A stretch of DNA of 23,327 nt from Phycisphaerae bacterium (lineage in GTDB: Bacteria; Planctomycetota; Phycisphaerae; Sedimentisphaerales; SG8-4), in contig JAUVYQ010000023.1 in assembly GCA_030603035.1 (NCBI GenBank), positions 1 to 23,327 on the forward strand, in the 5' to 3' direction. The notes under the pieces are model-generated. The model was not told the DNA's origin and made no database searches. It saw only the letters and a program-made list of their open reading frames with translations. Below, one piece after another: positions 1 through 7,191 of the stretch; within the stretch, counting starts at the first letter, position 1, and each line of letters starts with the position of its first letter. A program made the translations under genes and the position numbers.

Positions 1-122
1 ACACAATTCTACAGATTCTGAGCGTGACCTTATTCGAGAAAGTGTCTATTTTACAAGTACTTATGGAAGCCGGCTACAAAACTGATGGCACTGGTTTTTG
101 TAACCAGTTAATGTTATTCGAC

Positions 123-1448
123 TTATAACCGGACAGTAGTGATAAGCAAATACTGTGGGCTTTGTGATATACTCAGCTTCAAACCATCGGTTTGCCAAGA
201 AAGTTTGGTTTTGTTGCCAAGTAAGTTGACGAGCATCCTTTCACCGGGCCGTGTCGGCAAGGTTATCTCGTGCTCTTTGCCCATTGTCCAGAACACCACA
301 GCTTCGTTTTCCTTGCTACTCTGCGAACCCAGCCCTTCGGAAGGGCGGGGCGAAGCACAAGTTTTGGTCAACTTGAGGACAAAATCGTTTTTGCTGTCCA
401 CATCCAGTCGTTGCTCAACGGAATATCCAGCAAGAGTAGAAGATAGGGTCTTGGCTGCGAGGTATGCTGTCTTGGGCTTTAGGTCGTGTGTCATCGTCCC
501 GAAGTGATGTTCTCTCTCGTTAGGGTTGGTTCCATCGTTTTTCCAATCATACCATATACTGACAGGGATGCGCTGATGGAGATTGACCAGAAACATTCGT
601 ACAAGATACTGGGCCTGTTGCTGTTCGGTGAGACGGGATTTATCCCAGTTGATGAGCGAATATCCCCATTCGCCTGAGAGGACAGGGATATCCTTTGGTT
701 CCCGCGAAGCGGGGTCCCCCTCCGGGGCGTAACGTTTAATGAGTTCACGAAGTCTGGCATAATCTTTGATGACTGTCTCAGGTGGCTGTGGTCGGTATGG
801 ATGTACCGTCAGGGCATCAATCCACTTGAGCAGCCCTGTCTTGAAACACTCCTGGAGCCATCCAAATGGAATTCCCGATGTGGCTGGGGCGACGACCAAA
901 CCGGTGCTATCAGCTTCTTTAAGTCGTGGAGCGGTTAGTTTGACGAGCTTGCAGTAATCGTCGGCGCTCGGTTGAGGTCTCCAAAACTGCTTTATGTTCG
1001 GCTCATTCCATATCTCCCAGAGTATTGCTTTTCCTGCGTATCTCTTTGCAGCAGCTTCGGCGAAAGCGGCGAACGCCCTGCGGCCTTGCTCTGTGCGGAC
1101 CGACCTGTCCGACTCATATAGCCGGTTACTGTAGTCGAGAATATACAGGATACGTATGCCTCGTTTGGAGCATCCTTTCGTCAGGGCATCATAACCAGAT
1201 TTCTCGAATTCGTAAGCTCCTTTCTTTCTCTCGACAGCTCCCCATGTCAGGTCTATCCTGATGAACTTGAACTCTGCATCGGAGATTAAGTCCAAATCCC
1301 GGGGTTCGCTCCTGAAATGTATGTTGACGCCAAAGCCATTCGGCACAGTGAGTTCGGGCAGGGGAACTGCTCCTGTGGAAGGAAACGCTACGGCTACGGC
1401 CCCTAAAATTAAACATCCGGCCAGGGATATGCAGTATTTCTTAATCAT
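123..1448 (-). CDS. secreted clan GH-A glycoside hydrolase (GH39/GH5-like, PslG-like)
   Basis: Predicted exported (beta/alpha)8-barrel glycosidase cleaving an unidentified polysaccharide. The acid/base signature WEIWNEPN and the nucleophile segment VLSGEWGYS are both visible, in the usual GH-A order, followed by a short beta-rich C-terminal part. The N terminus after MIKKYC has a hydrophobic stretch ending near AFPSTGA, a typical signal peptide. An in-frame ATG 84 bases upstream (1532) would add 28 residues, but that stretch contains a hairpin (1478-1497) and gives an unusually long n-region, so I prefer the start at 1448; neither start has a strong ribosome site. Two GC-rich palindromes lie in frame in the gene, coding PEGDPASREPKD and SPRPSEGLGSQSS. 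It is divergent from the virion cluster and may be host or cargo. The family is confident, the substrate unknown. Confidence 0.8.
   Translation of the reverse strand: MIKKYCISLAGCLILGAVAVAFPSTGAVPLPELTVPNGFGVNIHFRSEPRDLDLISDAEFKFIRIDLTWGAVERKKGAYEFEKSGYDALTKGCSKRGIRILYILDYSNRLYESDRSVRTEQGRRAFAAFAEAAAKRYAGKAILWEIWNEPNIKQFWRPQPSADDYCKLVKLTAPRLKEADSTGLVVAPATSGIPFGWLQECFKTGLLKWIDALTVHPYRPQPPETVIKDYARLRELIKRYAPEGDPASREPKDIPVLSGEWGYSLINWDKSRLTEQQQAQYLVRMFLVNLHQRIPVSIWYDWKNDGTNPNEREHHFGTMTHDLKPKTAYLAAKTLSSTLAGYSVEQRLDVDSKNDFVLKLTKTCASPRPSEGLGSQSSKENEAVVFWTMGKEHEITLPTRPGERMLVNLLGNKTKLSWQTDGLKLSISQSPQYLLITTVRL
327..352. repeat. GC-rich palindrome inside the glycoside hydrolase gene (copy 1)
   Basis: GCCCTTCGGAAGGGC (332-346) is a perfect 15-base palindrome with flanking CCCA and GGGGCG. 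It is in frame and codes the linker-like SPRPSEGLGSQSS. The core matches the copy at 15131-15145 except at two paired positions. Confidence 0.6.
701..729. repeat. GC-rich double hairpin inside the glycoside hydrolase gene (copy 2)
   Basis: CCCGC-GAA-GCGGG (701-713) is followed immediately by CCCC-TCC-GGGG (717-727). The region codes PEGDPASREPKD, between the barrel and the nucleophile strand, without breaking the frame. Confidence 0.5.
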
Positions 1449-1477
1449 CGATTGTATAGTCTTCAAAATAACGCTAA

Positions 1478-1497
1478 CCCCATACATAAGTGTGGGG
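1478..1497. repeat. hairpin in the leader of the glycoside hydrolase gene
   Basis: CCCCATAC and GTGTGGGG form an 8-bp stem (one G-T pair) with a four-base ATAA loop. It lies between the two candidate starts of the hydrolase gene. It resembles the C-tract/G-tract hairpin at 1808-1841, so it may be a dispersed palindromic element. Confidence 0.5.
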
Positions 1498-1532
1498 AAT
1501 CCTTTTCTCTTCAAATTGGTCATCTTATTCAT

Positions 1533-1807
1533 CTTCTGTCTGCCTGCTTTTGCTTAACGATATCGGTGTAAAGGAGATTCTGCGTAAGCAGAATTTGAAC
1601 GGCACGTAATTATACGGCAGATGTGCAGGTTTGTTAGAAAAATCAATCAAAAGTGCGGGTAGTTAGCAACAAAAACAGAAATTTTCAAAATTTTTTTTAA
1701 TCGTTTGTAGCTAAGGGTTTGCGAAAAAAGCTCTTTCTGAAAATCCCACATTTTTCGACTCAAACGCGCAGGTTCGTCCAATAGTAGAGGGACGTAAAAA
1801 AAATTGC
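1533..1807. other. AT-rich divergent intergenic region
   Basis: About 330 bases separate the divergent hydrolase gene (using its upstream ATG) from the portal gene, and I see no gene in them. Visible structures are a perfect hairpin ATTCTGC-GTAA-GCAGAAT (1577-1594), a 15-base palindrome AAATTTTCAAAATTT (1679-1693) running into a T tract, and a short inverted repeat CGTCC/GGACG just before the portal leader. Promoters for both directions should lie here, but I cannot place convincing -35/-10 boxes. Confidence 0.4.
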
Positions 1808-1841
1808 CCCCCACATCTTGCTTCGCAAGAAGCAGTGGGGG
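1808..1841. repeat. two-tier hairpin just upstream of the portal gene
   Basis: An outer stem CCCCCAC/GTGGGGG (1808-1814, 1835-1841) encloses an inner stem CTTGC-TTC-GCAAG (1817-1829). It ends about 10 bases before the portal ribosome site GAGGAAAAG (1851-1859). No T tract follows on the plus strand, so it is not a standard terminator. It may be a dispersed palindromic element or a leader structure affecting translation of the cluster. Confidence 0.6.
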
Positions 1842-1861
1842 TAAAATTGCGAGGAAAAGAA

Positions 1862-3400
1862 ATGGCTTTTGACCTTGGTATCTTTAAAGACCCGACTTTA
1901 CAAGAAGATTATATCGAGTGGCTCGTTGATGAGCACTCGGTAGATATTCAAACACACTTTGCGAAACTGTGGGAATATTACGCAAACCGGATGGAAACCC
2001 CCAAAGCAGGGGCTGAATTGGGGCGGTGCTACCTGCAGGCACAGGAATATGGGCTTCCTGCGAGAATAACAGGGCTCGTGCACTCGGCAAACGCAGGTGT
2101 CTTCGGTGCAAGACGCCTCTGCGATGTGCAGCGAAAAGAAGTAGTAATCGAAAACGATATTGCGTGGCGAATAAATGCAGCGGTGGATTTTCTGTTCGGA
2201 AAGCCAATTAGTTTTGTTTCCAAATCGCCGGACAGCCAAAAACGTGCAGAAATCGAATCTATATTGAAGGCAGTGTTTGCGGCTAACGGCGGTATCGGAT
2301 TTTTTCAGGATATGGCAGTGCTCGGAAGTGTTTACGGTTTTGTCGATTGTCTCGTCAGGCCTGGCGATGAAATTACCAATTTACGATTTTCGATTTCCGA
2401 TTCGTCAATTGCCAATCGTCAATCGTCAATCCACAATTTCAACGATGTGCTGCAATTGGCACAAACAATCGGCTTAGAACTGATTGAAGCACCGAGAGCA
2501 CTGCCTGTTCTGGAAGAGGATGACTACAAAAAAATCAGATATTACGTGCAGCACTTCTACCAGAAGAAAAACGCCCTGAGCGGGAAAAACTCTTTTCTAT
2601 CGAGACTGCTGTCGCAGGTCAGGCGAAGCAGTGATAGTCGGCAGGTGGTTGCAGTGACGGAGATTACTTCGGGTACCGGCTGGCAGAGGTATGAAGACAA
2701 ACAGCTTGTTGCAGAAGGCGAATTGCCGTGGGGATTTCTGCCGGTGGTGCATATTCAAAACATCGCTCAGCCATACTACTACGAGGGGCTAAGCGATGTC
2801 GAGCCGCTGATACCGCTGCAGGACGAGCTTAATACCAGATTAAGTGACAGGGCGAACAGGATTACGTTCCAGACGTTTAAGATGTATCTTGGCAAAGGGA
2901 TAGAGGGATTCGAGGACAGGCCCATATCGCCAGGTAGGATGTGGTGTACCGACAATCCGGACGCGGCTATTGAAGAGTTTGGCGGAGATGCGGCGACGCC
3001 GAGCGAGGATATGCACATCGCTGAGATTAGAGAAGCGATGGATAAAACCAGCGGAGTAACACCAGTGGTGGCGGGAGTATTGAAGAATAAGCTCGGCAAC
3101 CTTACAAGTGCGGTGGCTCTCAGACTGACGTTTATGGGGATGCTGTCGAAGACCGAGCGAAAGAGGTTTACGTACAGAGAAGGGCTGAAAAAAATCGCCC
3201 AAATGGTTCTGGATATACTCGATAAGGCCAACATCTACAAAATCGGCGGGGCGGACAAAGAGATTGATATTATTTTTCCCAGTCCGCTGCCTGAAAATAT
3301 GATGGAAAAGCTAAAGGAGGCCCAGATTAAAAAAGAATTGGGCGTGCCGACTGAGCAGTTGCTCAGAGAATTAGGCTATGAGGCCGTGAAAGAAAGTTAA
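1862..3400 (+). CDS. phage portal protein, SPP1 gp6-like
   Basis: Dodecameric portal ring protein at the capsid vertex through which DNA enters and leaves. The sequence has the SPP1 gp6-type layout: an acidic N-terminal region, a central wing/stem, and a conserved segment LNTRLSDRANRITFQ followed by GNLTSAVALRLTF near residues 330-430. It is about 512 residues, normal for the family. The start at 1862 is chosen because GAGGAAAAG precedes it; a GTG at 1835 lies inside a hairpin. Residues about 171-193 (ITNLRFSISDSSIANRQ and the next six) are low-complexity and encoded by an AT-rich repeat also seen near 15745, an in-frame insertion. No terminase gene lies upstream, where phages normally carry it. 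It is followed by scaffold- and capsid-type genes. Confidence 0.85.
   Translation: MAFDLGIFKDPTLQEDYIEWLVDEHSVDIQTHFAKLWEYYANRMETPKAGAELGRCYLQAQEYGLPARITGLVHSANAGVFGARRLCDVQRKEVVIENDIAWRINAAVDFLFGKPISFVSKSPDSQKRAEIESILKAVFAANGGIGFFQDMAVLGSVYGFVDCLVRPGDEITNLRFSISDSSIANRQSSIHNFNDVLQLAQTIGLELIEAPRALPVLEEDDYKKIRYYVQHFYQKKNALSGKNSFLSRLLSQVRRSSDSRQVVAVTEITSGTGWQRYEDKQLVAEGELPWGFLPVVHIQNIAQPYYYEGLSDVEPLIPLQDELNTRLSDRANRITFQTFKMYLGKGIEGFEDRPISPGRMWCTDNPDAAIEEFGGDAATPSEDMHIAEIREAMDKTSGVTPVVAGVLKNKLGNLTSAVALRLTFMGMLSKTERKRFTYREGLKKIAQMVLDILDKANIYKIGGADKEIDIIFPSPLPENMMEKLKEAQIKKELGVPTEQLLRELGYEAVKES
2371..2441 (+). repeat. AT-rich dispersed element inserted in frame in the portal gene
   Basis: The stretch is dense in variants of ATTTACGATTTTC and AATCGTCAATC. 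The 13-mer ATTTACGATTTTC recurs exactly at about 15744-15756, next to the membrane-protein gene. The length is compatible with a multiple of three, and the portal frame stays open through it. Confidence 0.6.
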
Positions 3401-3407
3401 GAGGGTT

Positions 3408-3440
3408 CCCAGCCGCAATAAAGTGCGTTTGGGGTCCCAG
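3408..3440. repeat. portal-scaffold spacer with a motif shared with 20492-20519
   Basis: The gap contains TTCCCAGCCGCAATAAAG followed by GCGTTTGGGGTCCC. The string AAAGTGCGTTTGGGG is matched at one mismatch by AAAGGGCGTTTGGGG in the spacer beyond the sulfatase, which suggests a further dispersed element. Confidence 0.35.
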
Positions 3441-3464
3441 ACTGAAGTTTAATCAGGAGGTTTT

Positions 3465-4001
3465 ATGAGTCCGATTGACACAGACGAAGGGATTTTGTCA
3501 GAAGACACAGCGGGACATACTAATAGTGACGTCGATAACTTGAAACTTGTTCCGGTGGCCGAATCAATCCGCTATCGAAAGAGAGCACAGAGTGCTGAGA
3601 AGAAAATCGAAGCTTTGGCTGAGCAATTGAGTGAAGCAAAATCAGAGGCCAAAAAGATGGCTGAGCAGTTGAGCAGTATTGAGGTCGAACAAAAACTGAC
3701 GCGCAAATTAGCTGCTGCTGGGACTGTCGATCTGGAAACGGCCGTGTTAATTGCCAAGGCCAGAATAGAAGGTGGGGACGATGCGGATTTGGACGGTGTG
3801 GTTAAGCAGTTGAAGAAGGAAAAGCAATATCTGTTCGCCGACAATAGTGATGGGGCTGTGACGGCAAAAAAAACCGCAGGGGTTAAGGACCGAATGCAAA
3901 ACAGCCAGACAATCCTCGAAGGAGCAGCCAGGAAAGCGGCAACGACAGGCAATCGGACAGATTTGCAGGAGTATCTGAAACTGCGAAGAAATTTTATCTA
4001 A
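3465..4001 (+). CDS. capsid scaffold-like coiled-coil protein
   Basis: A 178-residue hydrophilic protein with a strong predicted coiled coil from about residue 40 to 75 (AEKKIEALAEQLSEAKSEAK and onwards), then a charged helical tail ending in KLRRNFI. Small, highly charged coiled-coil proteins directly between portal and major capsid genes are usually internal scaffolds that guide procapsid assembly, and that position is the main basis for the call. The start follows a clear AGGAGG. No protease domain is visible. Sequence identity to a named scaffold family (for example the GP20 type) is not certain. Confidence 0.6.
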   Translation: MSPIDTDEGILSEDTAGHTNSDVDNLKLVPVAESIRYRKRAQSAEKKIEALAEQLSEAKSEAKKMAEQLSSIEVEQKLTRKLAAAGTVDLETAVLIAKARIEGGDDADLDGVVKQLKKEKQYLFADNSDGAVTAKKTAGVKDRMQNSQTILEGAARKAATTGNRTDLQEYLKLRRNFI

Positions 4002-4040
4002 GTTCATAGTTTGTGGTTTATAGACTGAGAACTATGAACT
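4001..4040. repeat. inverted repeat between scaffold and capsid genes
   Basis: AGTTCATAGTT (4001-4011) and AACTATGAACT (4030-4040) are a perfect 11-bp inverted repeat with an 18-base loop, followed by AACT-rich sequence up to the capsid ribosome site. The left arm overlaps the last base of the scaffold stop codon. It could be a dispersed element or an mRNA structure tuning capsid expression. Confidence 0.6.
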
Positions 4041-4072
4041 CATAACTACTAACTAAAGAAGGAGAAAAACAG

Positions 4073-5227
4073 ATGGCTTTTACAGGAAAAGCAACTTATT
4101 CGGCGGGTACGACTCTGCCGGAATTGGCTGAGGACGTATCGGATTTAATCGGGATAGTTTCGCCCTATGAGACACCTTTGTTGGATGCCCTGGGCGACCC
4201 GATGAGAGAGGCAACCAGTACACATCATGAGTGGCTTGAGGATGAACTTCTGCCTAATAAAGATGCAATCAACGACAGCGACTTTACCGACCCGGACGTT
4301 GACACTGATTTTGTGGTTGACCACGGTAGCAGATTCCGGGTTGGCGACCAGATTCAGGTTGAAGGGTCAGAGGAATTGATGCTGGTTACCGGTATCGACG
4401 GCGATACGCTGACAGTGGTTCGAGGTTATGCGGGCACTACCGCAGAAGACTTGGCTGACAATCAGGTAATCAACATTCTCGGAAATGCGGCTCTCGAAGG
4501 GTCGGACAAGCCCAGTACAAGATTTACCAATCGCACCCGGTGCGGCAACTACACGCAGATATTTACCGCTGCGGTGGAAGTAAGCGGGACGGATATGGCT
4601 GCGAGCCAATTGGGTCTGGCTGATGAGATGGATTATCAAAAGCAGGAACGGCTGCGGGAGCTGCTTCGCGATCTGGAAAATACGGTTATCAACGGTGGTC
4701 AGCCGACGAGCAATCCCGAAGGCAGCGGCTCTGTAAGAAGGTCGATGAATGGCATTATTCAGCACCTCTCGGCGAATGTTTTCCATACTGGCGATAGCGG
4801 TTTTCCGACAGGTACCGAGCTTGACGAGGCCAAGATTAATTATGTGCTCAGGAAGATTTGGGAAACCAGTAATGGTAATGTTGACCTGATTGTTGTCGGT
4901 GGTTTTCAGAAGCGAAAGATAAACGCTTTCTCCGCTGACAGCCGGACCTACGGAGCCAACGATACCACTTTCACTGATATGATTAGTGTTTACGAAAGCG
5001 ACTTCGGTGTTTGCAGAATTGTTACCTCGCGATGGGTGCCACAGGATGCTGCGCTACTGCTGGATTCATCCCGTATTAGCGTGCTGCCATTAGCAGGTCG
5101 GAGCTTTCATTTCAAGCCGTTGGCAAGTGGTGGTGATTATGAGTGTGGCGAACTGATTGGTGAATATAGCGTGGAGCTCAAGAACGAGGCGGCACACGGG
5201 CTTATTCGCGATCTGAGTGCCAGCTAA
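4073..5227 (+). CDS. major capsid protein, SU10/DUF5309-like HK97 fold
   Basis: Main shell protein of the predicted particle. The N-terminal segment (TTLPELAEDVSDLIGIVSPY, then ETPLLDAL) and the following THHEWLEDEL are typical of the SU10-type major capsid family. About residues 80-140 (DHGSRFRVGDQIQVEG and onwards) form a small beta-rich insertion, and the C-terminal half contains the alpha/beta region (VDLIVVGGFQKRKINAF) and a terminal GEYSVELKNEAAHGLI strand. It is 384 residues, the expected size, with the strong ribosome site AAGGAG. It follows portal and scaffold in classical order. There is no N-terminal protease-cleaved extension. Confidence 0.85.
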   Translation: MAFTGKATYSAGTTLPELAEDVSDLIGIVSPYETPLLDALGDPMREATSTHHEWLEDELLPNKDAINDSDFTDPDVDTDFVVDHGSRFRVGDQIQVEGSEELMLVTGIDGDTLTVVRGYAGTTAEDLADNQVINILGNAALEGSDKPSTRFTNRTRCGNYTQIFTAAVEVSGTDMAASQLGLADEMDYQKQERLRELLRDLENTVINGGQPTSNPEGSGSVRRSMNGIIQHLSANVFHTGDSGFPTGTELDEAKINYVLRKIWETSNGNVDLIVVGGFQKRKINAFSADSRTYGANDTTFTDMISVYESDFGVCRIVTSRWVPQDAALLLDSSRISVLPLAGRSFHFKPLASGGDYECGELIGEYSVELKNEAAHGLIRDLSAS

Positions 5228-5272
5228 ATGGTGGTGGGTTAGCCGAGACGTAAAATGATGCGTCTTGGCAGG

Positions 5273-5305
5273 GGTGCCCAAAGGGACAACCGCTCTTTGG
5301 GCACC
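5273..5305. repeat. perfect 11-bp hairpin between capsid and connector genes
   Basis: GGTGCCCAAAG (5273-5283) and CTTTGGGCACC (5295-5305) enclose an 11-base loop. There is no T tract. It may be an mRNA processing or stability element below the capsid gene, or another dispersed palindrome. An open frame runs across it from 5265, but the true downstream start is 5343. Confidence 0.6.
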
Positions 5306-5342
5306 TAATCCCGCCGGTTACGCGAGAAGAGGGCTAAAGAAA

Positions 5343-5999
5343 ATGGTTAATTTTTCAAACGATGTGGATATTTTGAAATACGAGCCGATATTGTTCGGCG
5401 AGTTACATCTGCCGGGTCAGGTATTGGTGGCAGGGACAAGCGGGACGCTCAGCGGGACGACATTTACCGCAAGCGGCGCAGATTTTGTAAGTGCGCAGGT
5501 CCCGGCTGGCGGCGTTATATATTTGCAATCTGCAGATGGTTCGCTGGACGGCGCATACGAGATTATCTCGGTCGATTCGGCAACAGCACTTACAGTTTCA
5601 GTGATCAGGGCAGGTTCAGATGATGATGCTATTGCGCCGCCGGCGGCTACTGGCATATCCTACCGCATCAGCACGTTCGGGCCACAGGCCAGCGAAGCCG
5701 GCTTTAAGTTGACTGAATACTTCGGTATTAGGCCGGGTAATCCCGGAAGCGTCTATGATGCTGAGGACGTTCTGGATACGGATGTCTTAAAGAGGGCGTC
5801 GGTCTTTGCAGTCGTGTCAAGTGTGTATGCAATGTTAGCCAGTAAAGCCAAAGATGAGAATTTCTGGAAGAAGAGTCTGCACTATCAGAGGCTTTTTGAG
5901 AGGGCAAAAGAGCGGTGTCGGCTCAGTATTGATGTCGGCTCTGACGGGGTGGCTGATGTCACCAGGGTCGGGGCGTCTGTAAGGTTGGTGCGGGATTAG
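5343..5999 (+). CDS. putative head-tail connector/neck protein
   Basis: A 218-residue protein not recognised with certainty. Residues about 25-110 are a beta-rich small domain (GTLSGTTFTASGADFVSAQV, later YEIISVDSATALTVSV). The C-terminal half is alpha-helical and charged (ENFWKKSLHYQRLFERAKER), similar in character to phage head-completion or connector proteins. Position directly after the capsid gene supports that role. The start at 5343 has GAGGGCTAAAGAAA upstream; the longer frame from 5265 runs through a hairpin and is rejected. It shares with the capsid protein a beta-rich insertion of similar style, as if both carried a decoration domain. Confidence 0.5.
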   Translation: MVNFSNDVDILKYEPILFGELHLPGQVLVAGTSGTLSGTTFTASGADFVSAQVPAGGVIYLQSADGSLDGAYEIISVDSATALTVSVIRAGSDDDAIAPPAATGISYRISTFGPQASEAGFKLTEYFGIRPGNPGSVYDAEDVLDTDVLKRASVFAVVSSVYAMLASKAKDENFWKKSLHYQRLFERAKERCRLSIDVGSDGVADVTRVGASVRLVRD

Positions 6000-6016
6000 T
6001 TTGCGAAGGAAAACAG

Positions 6017-6388
6017 ATGAGTACCACTTTGGATGGACAAAGTTTATTTGACGAGCAGCAGTTAGAGATTGAGCCGGAGAGTATTGGCCGGGATTCGATA
6101 GAGAGAACGGTGCCGGGACTGGACGGCGTGCTGAGTATTGATCTGGGCAGACGTGGCAGGAAGATAAAACAGAGAGGCGTGTTGCGGGCGAAAAGCCGGG
6201 CGAAAATGGATGATAGAATCAGCGTAATATCGGCCTATATGGACGGTGATACGCACACGTTGGTAACCAGCAGCGGCAAAAAGTTTGATAATCTTCGAAT
6301 GGATGTTTTCAAGGTAAGCAAAGTGCGGGCAAGCGGCGGCGGTGTAACTATCGATTATGAAATCGTTTATACGCAGTTAGAGGTTTAG
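6017..6388 (+). CDS. small tail/baseplate-like protein
   Basis: A 123-residue protein, mainly beta, with the core GLDGVLSIDLGRRGRKIKQR and a C-terminal strand VTIDYEIVYTQLEV. The pattern, an opening short glycine-rich loop, basic strand, then a paired strand TLVTSSGKKFDNLRMDVF, resembles small tail or baseplate proteins that adapt a tube or hub, but I cannot assign a family. It has ribosome site GAAGGAAAA, sits 17 bases after the connector-like gene and five bases before the next gene, so it is clearly part of the same transcript. Confidence 0.4.
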   Translation: MSTTLDGQSLFDEQQLEIEPESIGRDSIERTVPGLDGVLSIDLGRRGRKIKQRGVLRAKSRAKMDDRISVISAYMDGDTHTLVTSSGKKFDNLRMDVFKVSKVRASGGGVTIDYEIVYTQLEV

Positions 6389-6393
6389 TAATA

Positions 6394-7170
6394 ATGGAAC
6401 TTATCAGCAGCGGGATAGAAAGGGTCAGGGCGTTTGAATTGCCCGGCGGCATTTGGTCGGACGGTGGGTATGTCGGAACGCCGCGGATAGCTTTGGTAAG
6501 ATGGCGGTCGGCCTGGAGCGATAAGTTTTATCAGATTTATGTCAACGGCCAATGTGCGGGGGTAACGGTTGACAGTCAGCAAAGACAGATGATTGTTCAG
6601 ATACCTGCCTCTTTAGAATCACCAGTTCGGATCGAAGTTTTTGCCGTTGAGGTCGAACAAACGGATACTGATTTTAGCAGTGAGATTGATTCGTCGATTG
6701 ACCAGATTGGCCGGGTGAAAATCAGTGTGCTGCGTGGCCAGGATTTGCCGATTGGCGCAACTGCTCAAATCTACTTTGACAACAGCACGGGCGAAATCGA
6801 TTACGACAAGGCACTTAATGATTCGCCGATAAGGGTGTGGCCGGCCTGGCAGGATAAGGCGGGGTTCGGAATGAGCAGGTTCGGCGCAAGTGATTTTGGT
6901 TATGACTCGGCGGCGGCGGTAGGGTTTGGAAAGGGCAGTTTTGGTCACGGTCGGTTCGGCCTTGATGCTGATACGTTTGAGTGGACAAGCCCGCCGCTGT
7001 GCGCGGGCGTTTACAAATTTGCCGTCAAGGTTACTGATGAAGCGGGCAATGAAAGCAGCGGCAGCGAAACCGGCCAAGTCACGGTGACACCGGCACCAAG
7101 GCCCGCAGAGCGAATAGGTATTTCTTCATTCGATAAACAGACGAATCAATTGGTGTTGAGTGTCTCGTAA
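6394..7170 (+). CDS. fibre-like beta-sandwich protein with FG repeats
   Basis: A 258-residue protein with two fibronectin-III-like segments: one around residues 25-90 and one at the C terminus (AGVYKFAVKVTDEAGNES). Between them residues 157-190 form a low-complexity run in which Phe-Gly recurs with short spacers (GFGMSRFGASDFG, then GFGKGSFGHGRFG). A motif IYFDNSTGEIDYD is paralogous to VYYDAGTGQINYE in the gene at 10283. A particle-surface or tail-associated role is inferred from domain type and position. No signal peptide. No family name can be given. Confidence 0.45.
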   Translation: MELISSGIERVRAFELPGGIWSDGGYVGTPRIALVRWRSAWSDKFYQIYVNGQCAGVTVDSQQRQMIVQIPASLESPVRIEVFAVEVEQTDTDFSSEIDSSIDQIGRVKISVLRGQDLPIGATAQIYFDNSTGEIDYDKALNDSPIRVWPAWQDKAGFGMSRFGASDFGYDSAAAVGFGKGSFGHGRFGLDADTFEWTSPPLCAGVYKFAVKVTDEAGNESSGSETGQVTVTPAPRPAERIGISSFDKQTNQLVLSVS

Positions 7171-7191
7171 AAGAGTAACAAGGAGAATATT

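Noticed and set aside
1808..1841. Rho-independent terminator
   Set aside because: No T tract follows the stem on the plus strand and it lies directly before a ribosome site.
1835..1861. Longer portal start at the GTG at 1835
   Set aside because: The codon lies in the right arm of the hairpin and lacks a ribosome site; GAGGAAAAG precedes the ATG at 1862.
5265..5342. Longer start for the connector-like gene
   Set aside because: The added residues are the translation of a perfect hairpin, and a good ribosome site precedes 5343.
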